From Cyanobacteriota bacterium (lineage in GTDB: Bacteria > Cyanobacteriota > Cyanobacteriia > Leptolyngbyales > Leptolyngbyaceae): DNA of 5,026 nt. Below, piece by piece: positions 1-5,026 of this stretch. Both the position numbers and the translations under genes were made by a program. The DNA lies in the NCBI GenBank assembly GCA_027482985.1, contig JAIXVO010000749.1, forward strand, positions 1 through 5,026. The letters are read 5' to 3'. Numbering within the stretch: position 1 is the stretch's first letter; every line of letters begins with the position of its first letter. The notes below the pieces were generated by a model, which saw only the letters and a list, made by a program, of their open reading frames with translations, searched no databases and had not been told where the DNA came from.

Positions 1-31
1 AGGGCACTAATATATTTCACGAACCAAAACC

Positions 32-129
32 GCCCTCACCCCCGCCCCCTCTCCCAAAATGGGCGAGGGGAGAAAGATTGGATGAGTTCCCCTGCTCCCG
101 CTTTGGGAGAAGGGGTAGGGGATGAGGGC
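32..129. repeat. Large imperfect inverted repeat, MITE-like
   Basis: The left arm (32-59, starting GCCCTCACCCCC and ending TCTCCCAAAA) is nearly the reverse complement of the right arm (101-129, CTTTGGGAGAAGGGG... ending GATGAGGGC), with one indel and a few mismatches. Between them a second nested pair occurs: GGGCGAGGGGAG at 61-72 against TTCCCCTGCTCCCGC at 88-102. The whole could fold as one long hairpin in DNA or RNA. The C-rich/G-rich arms resemble dispersed palindromic repeats common in cyanobacterial intergenic regions. It encodes nothing. It lies about 130 bases past the psaL stop, so it could also act as a 3' end structure of the psaL transcript; that is inference. Confidence 0.75.
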
Positions 130-184
130 AGCTATTTTGGTGTGTCAGGTATGTTAATGCCTTTTTAAGGCTTGTCCAATAGAG

Positions 185-192
185 GCGATCGC
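185..192. repeat. HIP1 octamer GCGATCGC (one of eight)
   Basis: This is an exact copy of the cyanobacterial highly iterated palindrome HIP1. Other exact copies start at 1410, 1707, 2177, 2569, 3839, 3986 and 4880. Two are intergenic (185 and 1707) and six are inside genes. Several one-mismatch relatives are also present. They mark the host lineage and give no gene-specific function. Confidence 0.9.
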
Positions 193-225
193 GGGTGTTT
201 AGTAGAGTGTGTTAGACACCCTACC
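193..225. repeat. Hairpin-forming repeat downstream of psaL
   Basis: GGGTGTTT (193-200) faces AGACACCC (214-221) with one mismatch around a 13-base loop, and the segment ends CTACC. Read on the minus strand it begins GGTAGGGTGTCTAACACAC. That start resembles both the intergenic element at 896-928 and a widespread cyanobacterial palindromic repeat that begins GTAGGGTGTGTTA, as I remember it. It lies about 31 bases past the psaL stop and could be a 3' stem-loop of the psaL mRNA. No T-run follows it, so it is not a canonical intrinsic terminator. Confidence 0.5.
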
Positions 226-228
226 ATT

Positions 229-252
229 GAGTAATTACTCTAGAGCCGCTCT
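229..252. other. Two adjacent perfect palindromes just past the psaL stop
   Basis: GAGTAATTACTC (229-240) is a perfect 12-base palindrome. One base later AGAGCCGCTCT (242-252) is a perfect palindrome around a central C. Both lie within 27 bases downstream of the psaL stop. They are too tight to form good RNA hairpins but could be protein-binding dyads. No function is shown. Confidence 0.45.
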
Positions 253-255
253 CAA

Positions 256-777
256 CTAAGCCCCAATCAATTCTTTGATTGCGGGGAGATTAGCGAGGAG
301 GAAATAGGCGAACAGGGCACCCCCAATGCCACCAATGAGGAAACCGCCGCCGTAATCATTCCAGCCTTCGGAAGTGCTGAGTTCCGCTGGGGGTCGGGGA
401 GTGGTGATAGTAGTGGTGGGGCTGGGAGGATTGGTATTGCCGTAGAGGGAAATGGCGAGAGTCGAGATAATAATCAGTCCGATCGTCGATAGCAATCCCG
501 CCAAATTAGCGACATCCGTGTTGCGCAGCGGACTCAGTTTCACGAAGGGGCCAATGATCCAAAATCCATGGGCTAGCCCAACTTCTAAGCCGCGCCGAAA
601 GACGGAAATGCCCTGACGATAAGCAGGCAAGTTGTTAATAAAAGCGCGAGTGAAGCCGGAAGAATTAATCGGTGTAGCCAGGTTGCCATCAAACGGATCA
701 GCACCTTGATGCACTACTGTCCGGTTACGCGGATCATTAGGATTGTCGTTGGATGCGGTAATTGCGTCTACGAACAT
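256..777 (-). CDS. psaL: Photosystem I reaction centre subunit XI (PsaL)
   Basis: PsaL is an integral thylakoid membrane subunit of photosystem I. It binds chlorophyll and carotenoid and forms the contact between monomers in PSI oligomers. The 173 residues match the family along their full length. Visible landmarks are DPFDGNLATPIN (27-38), FINNLPAYRQG (46-56), RRGLEVGLAHGFW (61-73, with conserved His70), LSPLRNTDVANLAG (81-94) and FLIGGIGGALFAYFLL (146-161). Hydrophobic segments lie at about 62-79, 91-112 and 143-163, as expected for three helices. The loop before the last helix is proline-rich (NPPSP at 116-120, PRPP at 127-130), like the Nostoc-type protein and unlike Synechocystis. The ATG at 777 is preceded by AGAGGAAA, with GAGG 11 bases upstream, which supports this start. 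psaI is not adjacent. The stop is TAG. Identification is near certain; the oligomer-type inference is less so. Confidence 0.97.
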   Translation of the reverse strand: MFVDAITASNDNPNDPRNRTVVHQGADPFDGNLATPINSSGFTRAFINNLPAYRQGISVFRRGLEVGLAHGFWIIGPFVKLSPLRNTDVANLAGLLSTIGLIIISTLAISLYGNTNPPSPTTTITTPRPPAELSTSEGWNDYGGGFLIGGIGGALFAYFLLANLPAIKELIGA

Positions 778-794
778 AGCTTCAATTTCCTCTA

Positions 795-854
795 ATAGAT
801 GAGTGTATTGTCAAGAGTGACTTCGCAGCGGACATCTATCTCTAGTCATAGATG
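795..854 (-). promoter_or_regulatory. Possible alternative-hairpin switch in psaL leader
   Basis: On the coding strand the heptamer CATCTAT occurs at 854-848. Its exact complement ATAGATG occurs at 839-833, and CATCTAT recurs at 801-795, directly before the ribosome binding site (TAGAGGAAA). The middle copy can pair with the upstream copy (8-base loop) or with the downstream copy (31-base loop), but not with both. The second pairing would put a stem against the ribosome binding site. This assumes transcription starts above 854, which is unknown. The upstream pair could instead be a DNA operator dyad. Confidence 0.4.
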
Positions 855-895
855 CAGTCAGTCTTTAGGATTGTGCACGAAAAGGTTATCCCTAA

Positions 896-928
896 GATGC
901 GTTACGGCTACCGCCTCACACATCCTAC
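896..928. repeat. Degenerate cyanobacterial palindromic repeat
   Basis: The segment starts GATGCGTTACGGC, has a TACC loop, and returns as GCC then TCACACATC, ending CTAC. The outer arms GATGCGTTA and TCACACATC pair at 7 of 9 positions, and the inner CGGC pairs with GCC(G). From memory it is a diverged member of the dispersed cyanobacterial repeat that reads roughly GGTGCGTTACGGC...TAACGCACCCTAC. It sits about 30 bases past the stop of the 77-residue gene and 119 bases before psaL, so it may form a stem-loop separating the two in RNA. Confidence 0.6.
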
Positions 929-957
929 AGGTGAAATACGATTGAATTACAAATCCT

Positions 958-1191
958 TTAATGGTTAAAACCGTTGTAAGCCATCACAACTACAGTTACG
1001 AAAATAGTGATAATCGTGAGAGTGCTGGCCAGAAACAAAAACGATGGCTTTTGGGGTAAGGGAGTTTCGCTATCGTATTGCACGCCCGGATCTTGAGCTT
1101 GATTGAGGTCAGGTCTTTCGTCAGTTTGCATAGGATATATCAGGATATTGTTTGCAACCCTTATCGTCGTTGACATCAGAGCCAGGGACAT
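958..1191 (-). CDS. Small single-helix membrane protein of unknown function
   Basis: I do not recognise this 77-residue protein. It has a polar, acidic, proline-containing N-terminal half (MQTDERPDLNQ at 21-31, PLPQKPS at 44-50). One hydrophobic helix follows at about 50-72 (FLFLASTLTIITIFV...), and then a short polar tail, YNGFNH. It does not resemble PsaI, PsaJ, PsaM or PsaX as I know them. The start is uncertain. No good Shine-Dalgarno sequence precedes the ATG at 1191, the one at 1176 or the one at 1131. The last would give a 57-residue protein beginning MQTDERPD, which reads more like a conserved small membrane protein; the first 20 residues may be untranslated leader. It lies 22 bases after the cysteine-rich membrane protein gene and 180 bases before psaL on the same strand. 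A thylakoid or photosystem role is possible from context only. Confidence 0.68.
   Translation of the reverse strand: MSLALMSTTIRVANNILIYPMQTDERPDLNQAQDPGVQYDSETPLPQKPSFLFLASTLTIITIFVTVVVMAYNGFNH
1132..1148. repeat. Helically phased direct repeat AGGATAT
   Basis: AGGATAT occurs at 1132-1138 and 1142-1148, exactly 10 bases apart, one turn of the helix. The first copy abuts the internal ATG at 1131 of the 77-residue gene. If translation really starts at 1131, the pair lies in the leader and could be a binding site; if the start is at 1191, it is coding sequence. Seven-base repeats can occur by chance. Confidence 0.25.
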
Positions 1192-1213
1192 CTAACCAGG
1201 GGCTTAATCCCGA

Positions 1214-1564
1214 TCATTGATTTTTGGTAGGAGGAAAGAAATCAGGACACTCCAGAGATTCATTCGTCATCGTCAGCTTGGGATTTACAGCACATCTTAA
1301 ATAAGAACTTTTACTAAAGTATTGACAATTAGGACAGGGAATTTTAGAGAGCTGCCCTTTCAAATCTTTCTCAGCTTTTTTGTAATTCAACTCTTTTGTT
1401 AAAAATGTCGCGATCGCGCCCAGTGCCGAAAGTCCAAAAAAGATCAGCAGCAGGACTTCCGAAATGGAACTATTGGGTTGAGGTATCGTCGGATTCAGTT
1501 GACTTTGTTCAACCTGCACCTCAGCAACCGTTGACTGAGAAAAGACACGGCTCATTGCTAACAT
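1214..1564 (-). CDS. Cysteine-rich one-helix membrane protein, unknown function
   Basis: The predicted protein has 116 residues from the ATG at 1564. A hydrophilic Gln/Glu/Pro-rich N-terminal stretch comes first, then one transmembrane helix at about 34-55 (SEVLLLIFFGLSALGAIATF). A Lys-rich linker follows, and last a small domain with four cysteines at 77, 80, 91 and 106 (CPNCQYFS, YLRCAVNP, LECPDFF). The spacing is C-x2-C-x10-C-x14-C. From memory, this CxxCxYF...YLxCAV...CxDF pattern recurs in small uncharacterised cyanobacterial proteins. It could bind zinc or an iron-sulfur cluster, or be redox active; none of these is shown here. The basic residues after the helix suggest the cysteine domain is cytoplasmic. 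An in-frame TTG at 1573 would extend the protein, but GGAG lies between that TTG and the ATG at 1564, so an ATG start at 1564, or at 1555 with better spacing, is more likely. The gene is richer in A+T than the glucosidase and may be co-transcribed with the 77-residue gene. Confidence 0.83.
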   Translation of the reverse strand: MLAMSRVFSQSTVAEVQVEQSQLNPTIPQPNSSISEVLLLIFFGLSALGAIATFLTKELNYKKAEKDLKGQLSKIPCPNCQYFSKSSYLRCAVNPKLTMTNESLECPDFFPPTKNQ

Positions 1565-1932
1565 GATCTCCAAACTAAGTTTTGTCTAACTGCTACACCC
1601 ATAAAGCTATCGTGATAGGGAAGACCGTTTTATCTATCGCAAGGTGCGCTTAAACCGGGATGTGTTCACCTTTGGGTAGATTTGGTGGGGGGATCGAATT
1701 GGCATGGCGATCGCGGTTTGTATGATTCATGAGATCTAAAAAATCTTTCAAGCCATTCGGCTGTTAGTCACAAGATTGCTCCCCAAAACAGTCTGTAGAG
1801 CCTGTAGGGGGGCACCTCTTGTGGGTGCCCTCATCACCAGGGGTAGACACAAGACCTACCCCTACAGAGCCGCGTTGGTGAGCAATTCAGAAGGGCTGAG
1901 GGCAACTTTATGAGGGAAGTAGGAGCACACCC
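1565..1932. other. 368-base intergenic region
   Basis: I see no gene on either strand here. The longest ATG reading frame noticed is an 11-codon frame at 1704 on the plus strand. The region holds the compound inverted repeat at 1802-1867, a HIP1 site at 1707-1714, and presumably the promoter for the two small membrane protein genes in its lower-coordinate part (about 1575-1680), where I could not fix hexamers. It must also contain the 3' end of the glucosidase operon, but there is no strong hairpin followed by a T-run on the minus strand. Confidence 0.6.
1802..1867. repeat. Compound inverted repeat with two internal hairpins
   Basis: The outer arms CTGTAGGGG (1802-1810) and CCCCTACAG (1859-1867) are perfect complements. 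Inside are two strong stem-loops: GGGCACC (1810-1816) with GGTGCCC (1824-1830), 7-base loop, and GGGGTAG (1840-1846) with CTACCCC (1856-1862), 9-base loop. The second hairpin competes with the outer arms, so the element can fold in more than one way. It resembles dispersed intergenic palindromes of cyanobacteria. It begins 66 bases past the glucosidase stop and could serve as a 3' stem-loop or weak terminator for that operon. Confidence 0.7.
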
Positions 1933-4257
1933 TTAAAAAGTTTTCAGTAAATTCAGGGATTGTCCGGAGGGCTGGAGCAATTCAACGGTGATCTCTCGAT
2001 CCGGCGGTGACCACTGTCCGGTTTGGGCAACTTGCTCCACGATCGCAGTCTCGTCGTCCTGCCGCACGCTGTAGGTGGTCGTTAACCAGTCCCCTTGCTG
2101 ATAGGCGAAACTCTGCCCATCGTCTTCGTAGAGGGTAAACTGTCCCGTGCCTGGCGCAACTTTCAGTGTCAACTGGGCGATCGCGTGTTGATCGACAAAT
2201 TGCCTTACGGGCTGCATAGGGATGATGGCACCCGCTTTCACATACAGCGGCATCCGTTCCAGGGGAGCCGAGGCCAGGATGTGCGTCCCGCCGTCATACC
2301 GAGTGTGCGTCCACCAGTCGTACCACACGCCCTCCGGTAAATAGACAGCGCGGCATTCCACCCCCGGACGATACACGGGTGCCGCCATCAGCCATTCTCC
2401 CAACAACACCTGGTCATGTAAGGCGTAGGTGCGCGGGTCATGGGGATAGTGGTACAGCAACGGGCGCAGGATGGGTGCCCCGGTTTGAGCCGCTTCCCAG
2501 AACAGGCTGTAGAGGTAGGGCAGCAGTTGGTAGCGGAGTTCGATGTATTCGCGGCAAGTGCGTTCGACGCGATCGCCAAATACCCACGGCTCATGGCGAT
2601 CGGTCGTGAGGGCGGAGTGACCGCGCATCAGGGGATAGAGCATCCCTACCTGCATCCAGCGGGCAAATAACTCGGCGGTGGCATTCCCAGCAAACCCGCC
2701 AATGTCGCAACCGACAAACGGCACCCCCGACAAGCCCATATTGCAGAGCATCGGTAGGGAAAGTTCCAAATGTTCCCACAGGGATTGATTGTCGCCCATC
2801 CAGACCGAAGCCCAGCGTTGAATGCCCGCAAACCCCGATCGCGTCAGCACAAACGATCGCTGATTTGGTCGTCCCTGCTGCAAGGCTTCTGCCGATGCCT
2901 GGGCCATGTTGGAGCCATAGAGGTTATGGACTTCGGCATGAGTCGTGAGTTCGTGGGGGTCGCCTTGGGGGGCATCGAGGGGAAATGAGATTTTGTTGCC
3001 CTTATCACCAAAGGGGCGATCGTCCAGAGCGGGTTCATTCATGTCATTCCAAATGCCTGCCACGCCAACATCGGTTAAGGCGCGATGCTGGTCAGCCCAC
3101 CACTGCCGTACCGCTGGTCGCAGAAAATCAGGAAACACGGCTTTATCTGGCCAGACATAACCATGCACTAACTTGCCGTTGGCATCTCGCACAAACCAGT
3201 CTTGCGTCATGCCTTCATCGAACACGGCATAGTCCGCTTCGGGTTCGTACTTGACTCCCGGATCGACGATTGTAACGACTTGAAAGCCCTGCGATTTTAA
3301 GTCGGCAATGAGTTTTTGCGGGTGAGGAAATCGTTTCTGATTCCAGGTGAAGACTCGATAGCCCTGCATGTAGTCGATGTCGAGGTGAATTACATCACAG
3401 GGAATTTGGCGCTGCCGAAATTCTTGTGCTAATTCCGCCACGATCGCCGCAGATTCATAACTCCAGCGACATTGGTGATAGCCGAGCGACCATTTCGGCG
3501 GCAGGGGCATGCGTCCTGTCAGTTCGCTGTAAGTTGCTAAAATCTCGGCGGGAGTGGAGCCGTAAATGATGTAGTAATCCAGTTCGGAACTGCGAGTCTG
3601 CATCTGCCAGCAACTCGGTTTCGCCGCGCCCAAATCGAACTGGCTCCAATGAGTAGAATGCAGAAAGATGCCATAGCACAAGTCTGGTTGCAGCGCGATG
3701 AACATGGGGATGGCCTGGTACATGGCATCCGTCAGAGCGTTGTAATCCAGGGCATCCGTGGTCCAGTTGGTTTTGCGTTCCGCCAATTTGTCGAGCAAGC
3801 CTGTCCGTTCGCCAAAGCCGTAGAAGTGTTCGTTGGGGGCGATCGCTTTCCAGGCGGCAATGCCCTGATCAGACCAGCCCATGCCCTGATCACAATCCTG
3901 CGCGAAAGGCTGGCCCGTAGGCGTGAAACAGGTAATGCGGCAGGGATTGCGGCTGACTTTGAGGGTTAGTTGTGGGGTGATAAAGGCGATCGCGTCGTCC
4001 TGATCTTCCACATCGACATCCACCTCTGGCCATGCCTCATCAGCCTGGGTCACACTCCAGGAGCGGCGCGGGGCAAAGTTGCCGGAGGGCGAAAGGCGAA
4101 TCCGCACTAAGTTAGCGGCGACAACAGACAACTGCAAACAGGCCCCCTCCAGACAAAAGAATTGGGCACCCCGTTCTGTCCGCCGCACCGCCTGCACATC
4201 TCCCAGGGTTGTCCAGGGTTGGCTGTGCTGGTGTAATTGACCGAAATACTGTGGCAT
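1933..4257 (-). CDS. Glycoside hydrolase family 31 alpha-glucosidase
   Basis: Family GH31 enzymes release alpha-linked glucose (sometimes xylose) from the non-reducing end by a retaining mechanism with two aspartates. The 774-residue protein has the family layout: N-terminal beta-sandwich (about 25-245, with YGFGERTGLLDK at 146-157), catalytic barrel (about 255-590), then two C-terminal beta-sandwich domains (about 595-685 and 690-770). The catalytic nucleophile is Asp405 in GIWNDMNEP. The likely acid/base is Asp489 in WMGDNQSLWE. Substrate-site motifs HLDIDYM (291-297), GCDIGGF (516-522) and RGHS (545-548) are intact. There is no signal peptide, so it is probably cytosolic and may act on maltose, isomaltose or glycogen-derived oligosaccharides; the exact substrate cannot be read from sequence. 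Its ATG lies 12 bases after the SDR stop with only a weak ribosome binding site, which suggests an operon with translational coupling. The length is normal and no frameshift is seen. Confidence 0.97.
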   Translation of the reverse strand: MPQYFGQLHQHSQPWTTLGDVQAVRRTERGAQFFCLEGACLQLSVVAANLVRIRLSPSGNFAPRRSWSVTQADEAWPEVDVDVEDQDDAIAFITPQLTLKVSRNPCRITCFTPTGQPFAQDCDQGMGWSDQGIAAWKAIAPNEHFYGFGERTGLLDKLAERKTNWTTDALDYNALTDAMYQAIPMFIALQPDLCYGIFLHSTHWSQFDLGAAKPSCWQMQTRSSELDYYIIYGSTPAEILATYSELTGRMPLPPKWSLGYHQCRWSYESAAIVAELAQEFRQRQIPCDVIHLDIDYMQGYRVFTWNQKRFPHPQKLIADLKSQGFQVVTIVDPGVKYEPEADYAVFDEGMTQDWFVRDANGKLVHGYVWPDKAVFPDFLRPAVRQWWADQHRALTDVGVAGIWNDMNEPALDDRPFGDKGNKISFPLDAPQGDPHELTTHAEVHNLYGSNMAQASAEALQQGRPNQRSFVLTRSGFAGIQRWASVWMGDNQSLWEHLELSLPMLCNMGLSGVPFVGCDIGGFAGNATAELFARWMQVGMLYPLMRGHSALTTDRHEPWVFGDRVERTCREYIELRYQLLPYLYSLFWEAAQTGAPILRPLLYHYPHDPRTYALHDQVLLGEWLMAAPVYRPGVECRAVYLPEGVWYDWWTHTRYDGGTHILASAPLERMPLYVKAGAIIPMQPVRQFVDQHAIAQLTLKVAPGTGQFTLYEDDGQSFAYQQGDWLTTTYSVRQDDETAIVEQVAQTGQWSPPDREITVELLQPSGQSLNLLKTF

Positions 4258-4269
4258 AGAAGCTAATAA

Positions 4270-5026
4270 TTATCCCTGTAACAACGATTGCGCGCCATCA
4301 ATCCAGATTTCGGTGCCAGAGATATGGCTGGCGGCATCACTGGCCAGGAATAACACCAGTTGCGCTACCTGCTCGGAAGTCCCGGACTCGCCGCGAGTGA
4401 GGGGAATCATCCCAGCGGGAAATTCGACGGGTTCTTTCACGGCTTCTAAATTGCGTTGTTCCGTACTGGCATCAATCTCCGTTTCGATCGCCCCCGGACA
4501 AATCACATTCACCCGAATTTGGTGTTTCGCCAATTCTAAAGCCACCATTTTCGTAAATGCCACCTGTGCCGCTTTGGTGCAAGCATAAGCCGTCGCGCCC
4601 GTGTTGCTGAACATGCGCGTGCCATTCACCGAGGAGGTAATGATCACCGAGCCGCCTGCTGGTTTCAGATAGGGGACAGCATATTTCACGGTGAGAAAGG
4701 TGCCCGTCAAATTGGTCGCGATCGTTTTGTCCCAATCTTCAGGTGTCAAGTCTTCCAGAGATGCCCACACGCCGTTGATCCCCGCATTGGCAAACACAAT
4801 ATCCAAGCGCCCAAATGCCTGTACCGTTTGCTGGACTGCCTGCTGCACTGCGGCTGGCTGGGCAATATCCGCCACGATCGCGATCGCCTCCCCGCCTGCC
4901 TGCTGAATTTTGGCGGCAACCGTTTGCGCGGCTTCTTGCTGATAATCGATCGCGGCAACTTTCGCTCCGGCCTGTGCCAACAATAGTGCAGCTGCCCGAC
5001 CAATCCCTGAACCCGCTCCCGTCACC
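4270..5026 (-). CDS. SDR family NAD(P)-dependent oxidoreductase, partial at N-terminus
   Basis: This is a classical short-chain dehydrogenase/reductase, a cytosolic Rossmann-fold enzyme that oxidises or reduces an alcohol/carbonyl pair. The window holds 251 codons. Numbered from the first complete codon, features are: cofactor-binding TGAGSGIG (2-9); Asp27 at the end of the second strand, which usually favours NAD(H) over NADP(H); NAG (80-82); Asn105; TSS (130-132) with the likely catalytic Ser; YACTK (147-151) with catalytic Tyr and Lys; and CPGAIETEI (176-184). The codon at 5023-5025 is GTG and could be called a start. However, it is the Val of the usual VTGAGSGIG strand, and family members carry several residues before it, so the true start lies beyond the right edge. 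The substrate is unknown. The gene probably precedes the GH31 glucosidase in one transcript, with 12 bases between them, so a sugar or polyol substrate is a reasonable guess but no more. Confidence 0.93.
   Translation of the reverse strand, partial: VTGAGSGIGRAAALLLAQAGAKVAAIDYQQEAAQTVAAKIQQAGGEAIAIVADIAQPAAVQQAVQQTVQAFGRLDIVFANAGINGVWASLEDLTPEDWDKTIATNLTGTFLTVKYAVPYLKPAGGSVIITSSVNGTRMFSNTGATAYACTKAAQVAFTKMVALELAKHQIRVNVICPGAIETEIDASTEQRNLEAVKEPVEFPAGMIPLTRGESGTSEQVAQLVLFLASDAASHISGTEIWIDGAQSLLQG

Larger units (their letters stand above)
778..957 (-). promoter_or_regulatory. psaL upstream spacer and leader
   Basis: This 180-base gap contains no convincing ORF; in particular no psaI-like short gene was found on the minus strand. 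It holds a degenerate palindromic repeat (896-928), a set of three complementary heptamers near psaL (795-854), and the psaL ribosome binding site AGAGGAAA (786-793). A psaL promoter probably lies here, since psaL transcripts are normally abundant. I could not place a convincing -35/-10 pair: the TTGACA at 809-814 has no -10 hexamer at the right distance, as that position falls in the ribosome binding site. Confidence 0.5.

Noticed and set aside
809..814. TTGACA as the psaL -35 box
   Set aside because: The matching -10 would fall in the ribosome binding site and has no TATAAT-like sequence; a real -10 at other spacings was not evident.
885..904. Paired GTTA motifs as an RpaB/HLR1 high-light regulatory site upstream of psaL
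   Set aside because: The two motifs (GTTATC and GTTACG) deviate from the GTTACA pattern and have the wrong spacing; one is part of the palindromic repeat.
778..957. A psaI gene between the 77-residue gene and psaL
   Set aside because: The longest minus-strand ATG frame noticed is about 21 codons, with no hydrophobic helix.
1704..1739. Short plus-strand frame starting ATGGCGATCGCG
   Set aside because: It has only 11 codons, no ribosome binding site, and overlaps a HIP1 site; nothing supports translation.
1738..1762. Intrinsic terminator for the glucosidase operon (AGCC/GGCT stem and T6 on the minus strand)
   Set aside because: The stem is only four pairs, the T-run is about seven bases away from it, and it lies about 170 bases past the stop.
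2095..3969. Several plus- and minus-strand open frames of 60-106 codons inside the glucosidase gene
   Set aside because: They overlap an intact, motif-complete GH31 gene, have low-complexity or Arg/Pro-rich translations typical of shadow frames, and no recognisable domain.
5023..5025. GTG as the true start of the SDR gene
   Set aside because: It is the Val of the VTGAGSGIG cofactor strand; SDR proteins normally have residues before it, so the gene continues past the window edge.

Overview
The window is cyanobacterial. It holds psaL, which encodes a photosystem I subunit and so implies an oxygenic phototroph. It also has eight exact copies of the cyanobacterial HIP1 octamer GCGATCGC in 5 kb, and intergenic palindromic repeats of the kind common in filamentous and related cyanobacteria. 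The form of PsaL, with a proline-rich loop before the last membrane helix, resembles that of heterocyst-formers and their relatives more than the Synechocystis form. I cannot name the genus.

All five supported genes lie on the minus strand, so transcription runs from high to low coordinates. At the right edge, 4270-5026 is a short-chain dehydrogenase/reductase (SDR) whose N-terminus lies outside the window. Its stop is 12 bases from the start of a complete family GH31 alpha-glucosidase (1933-4257), so the two probably form a carbohydrate-metabolism operon. Then comes a 368-base gap (1565-1932) with a compound inverted repeat and one HIP1 site. After it is a small one-helix membrane protein with a four-cysteine domain (1214-1564), and 22 bases further a 77-residue one-helix membrane protein that I do not recognise (958-1191). 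A 180-base spacer (778-957) carries a degenerate palindromic repeat and a three-part complementary heptamer set in the psaL leader. psaL itself is 256-777. Downstream of psaL, 1-255 is non-coding and rich in palindromes, including a ~98-base inverted repeat.

The window therefore joins two apparently unrelated units: a cytosolic sugar-processing pair, and a photosystem-related group of small membrane proteins ending in psaL. psaI, the usual partner of psaL in many cyanobacteria, is not beside it. No RNA gene, insertion sequence with a transposase, or CRISPR array is visible. The items most worth a second look are the PsaL loop motif, which bears on photosystem I oligomeric state; the possible alternative hairpins in the psaL leader; and the two small membrane proteins upstream of psaL.
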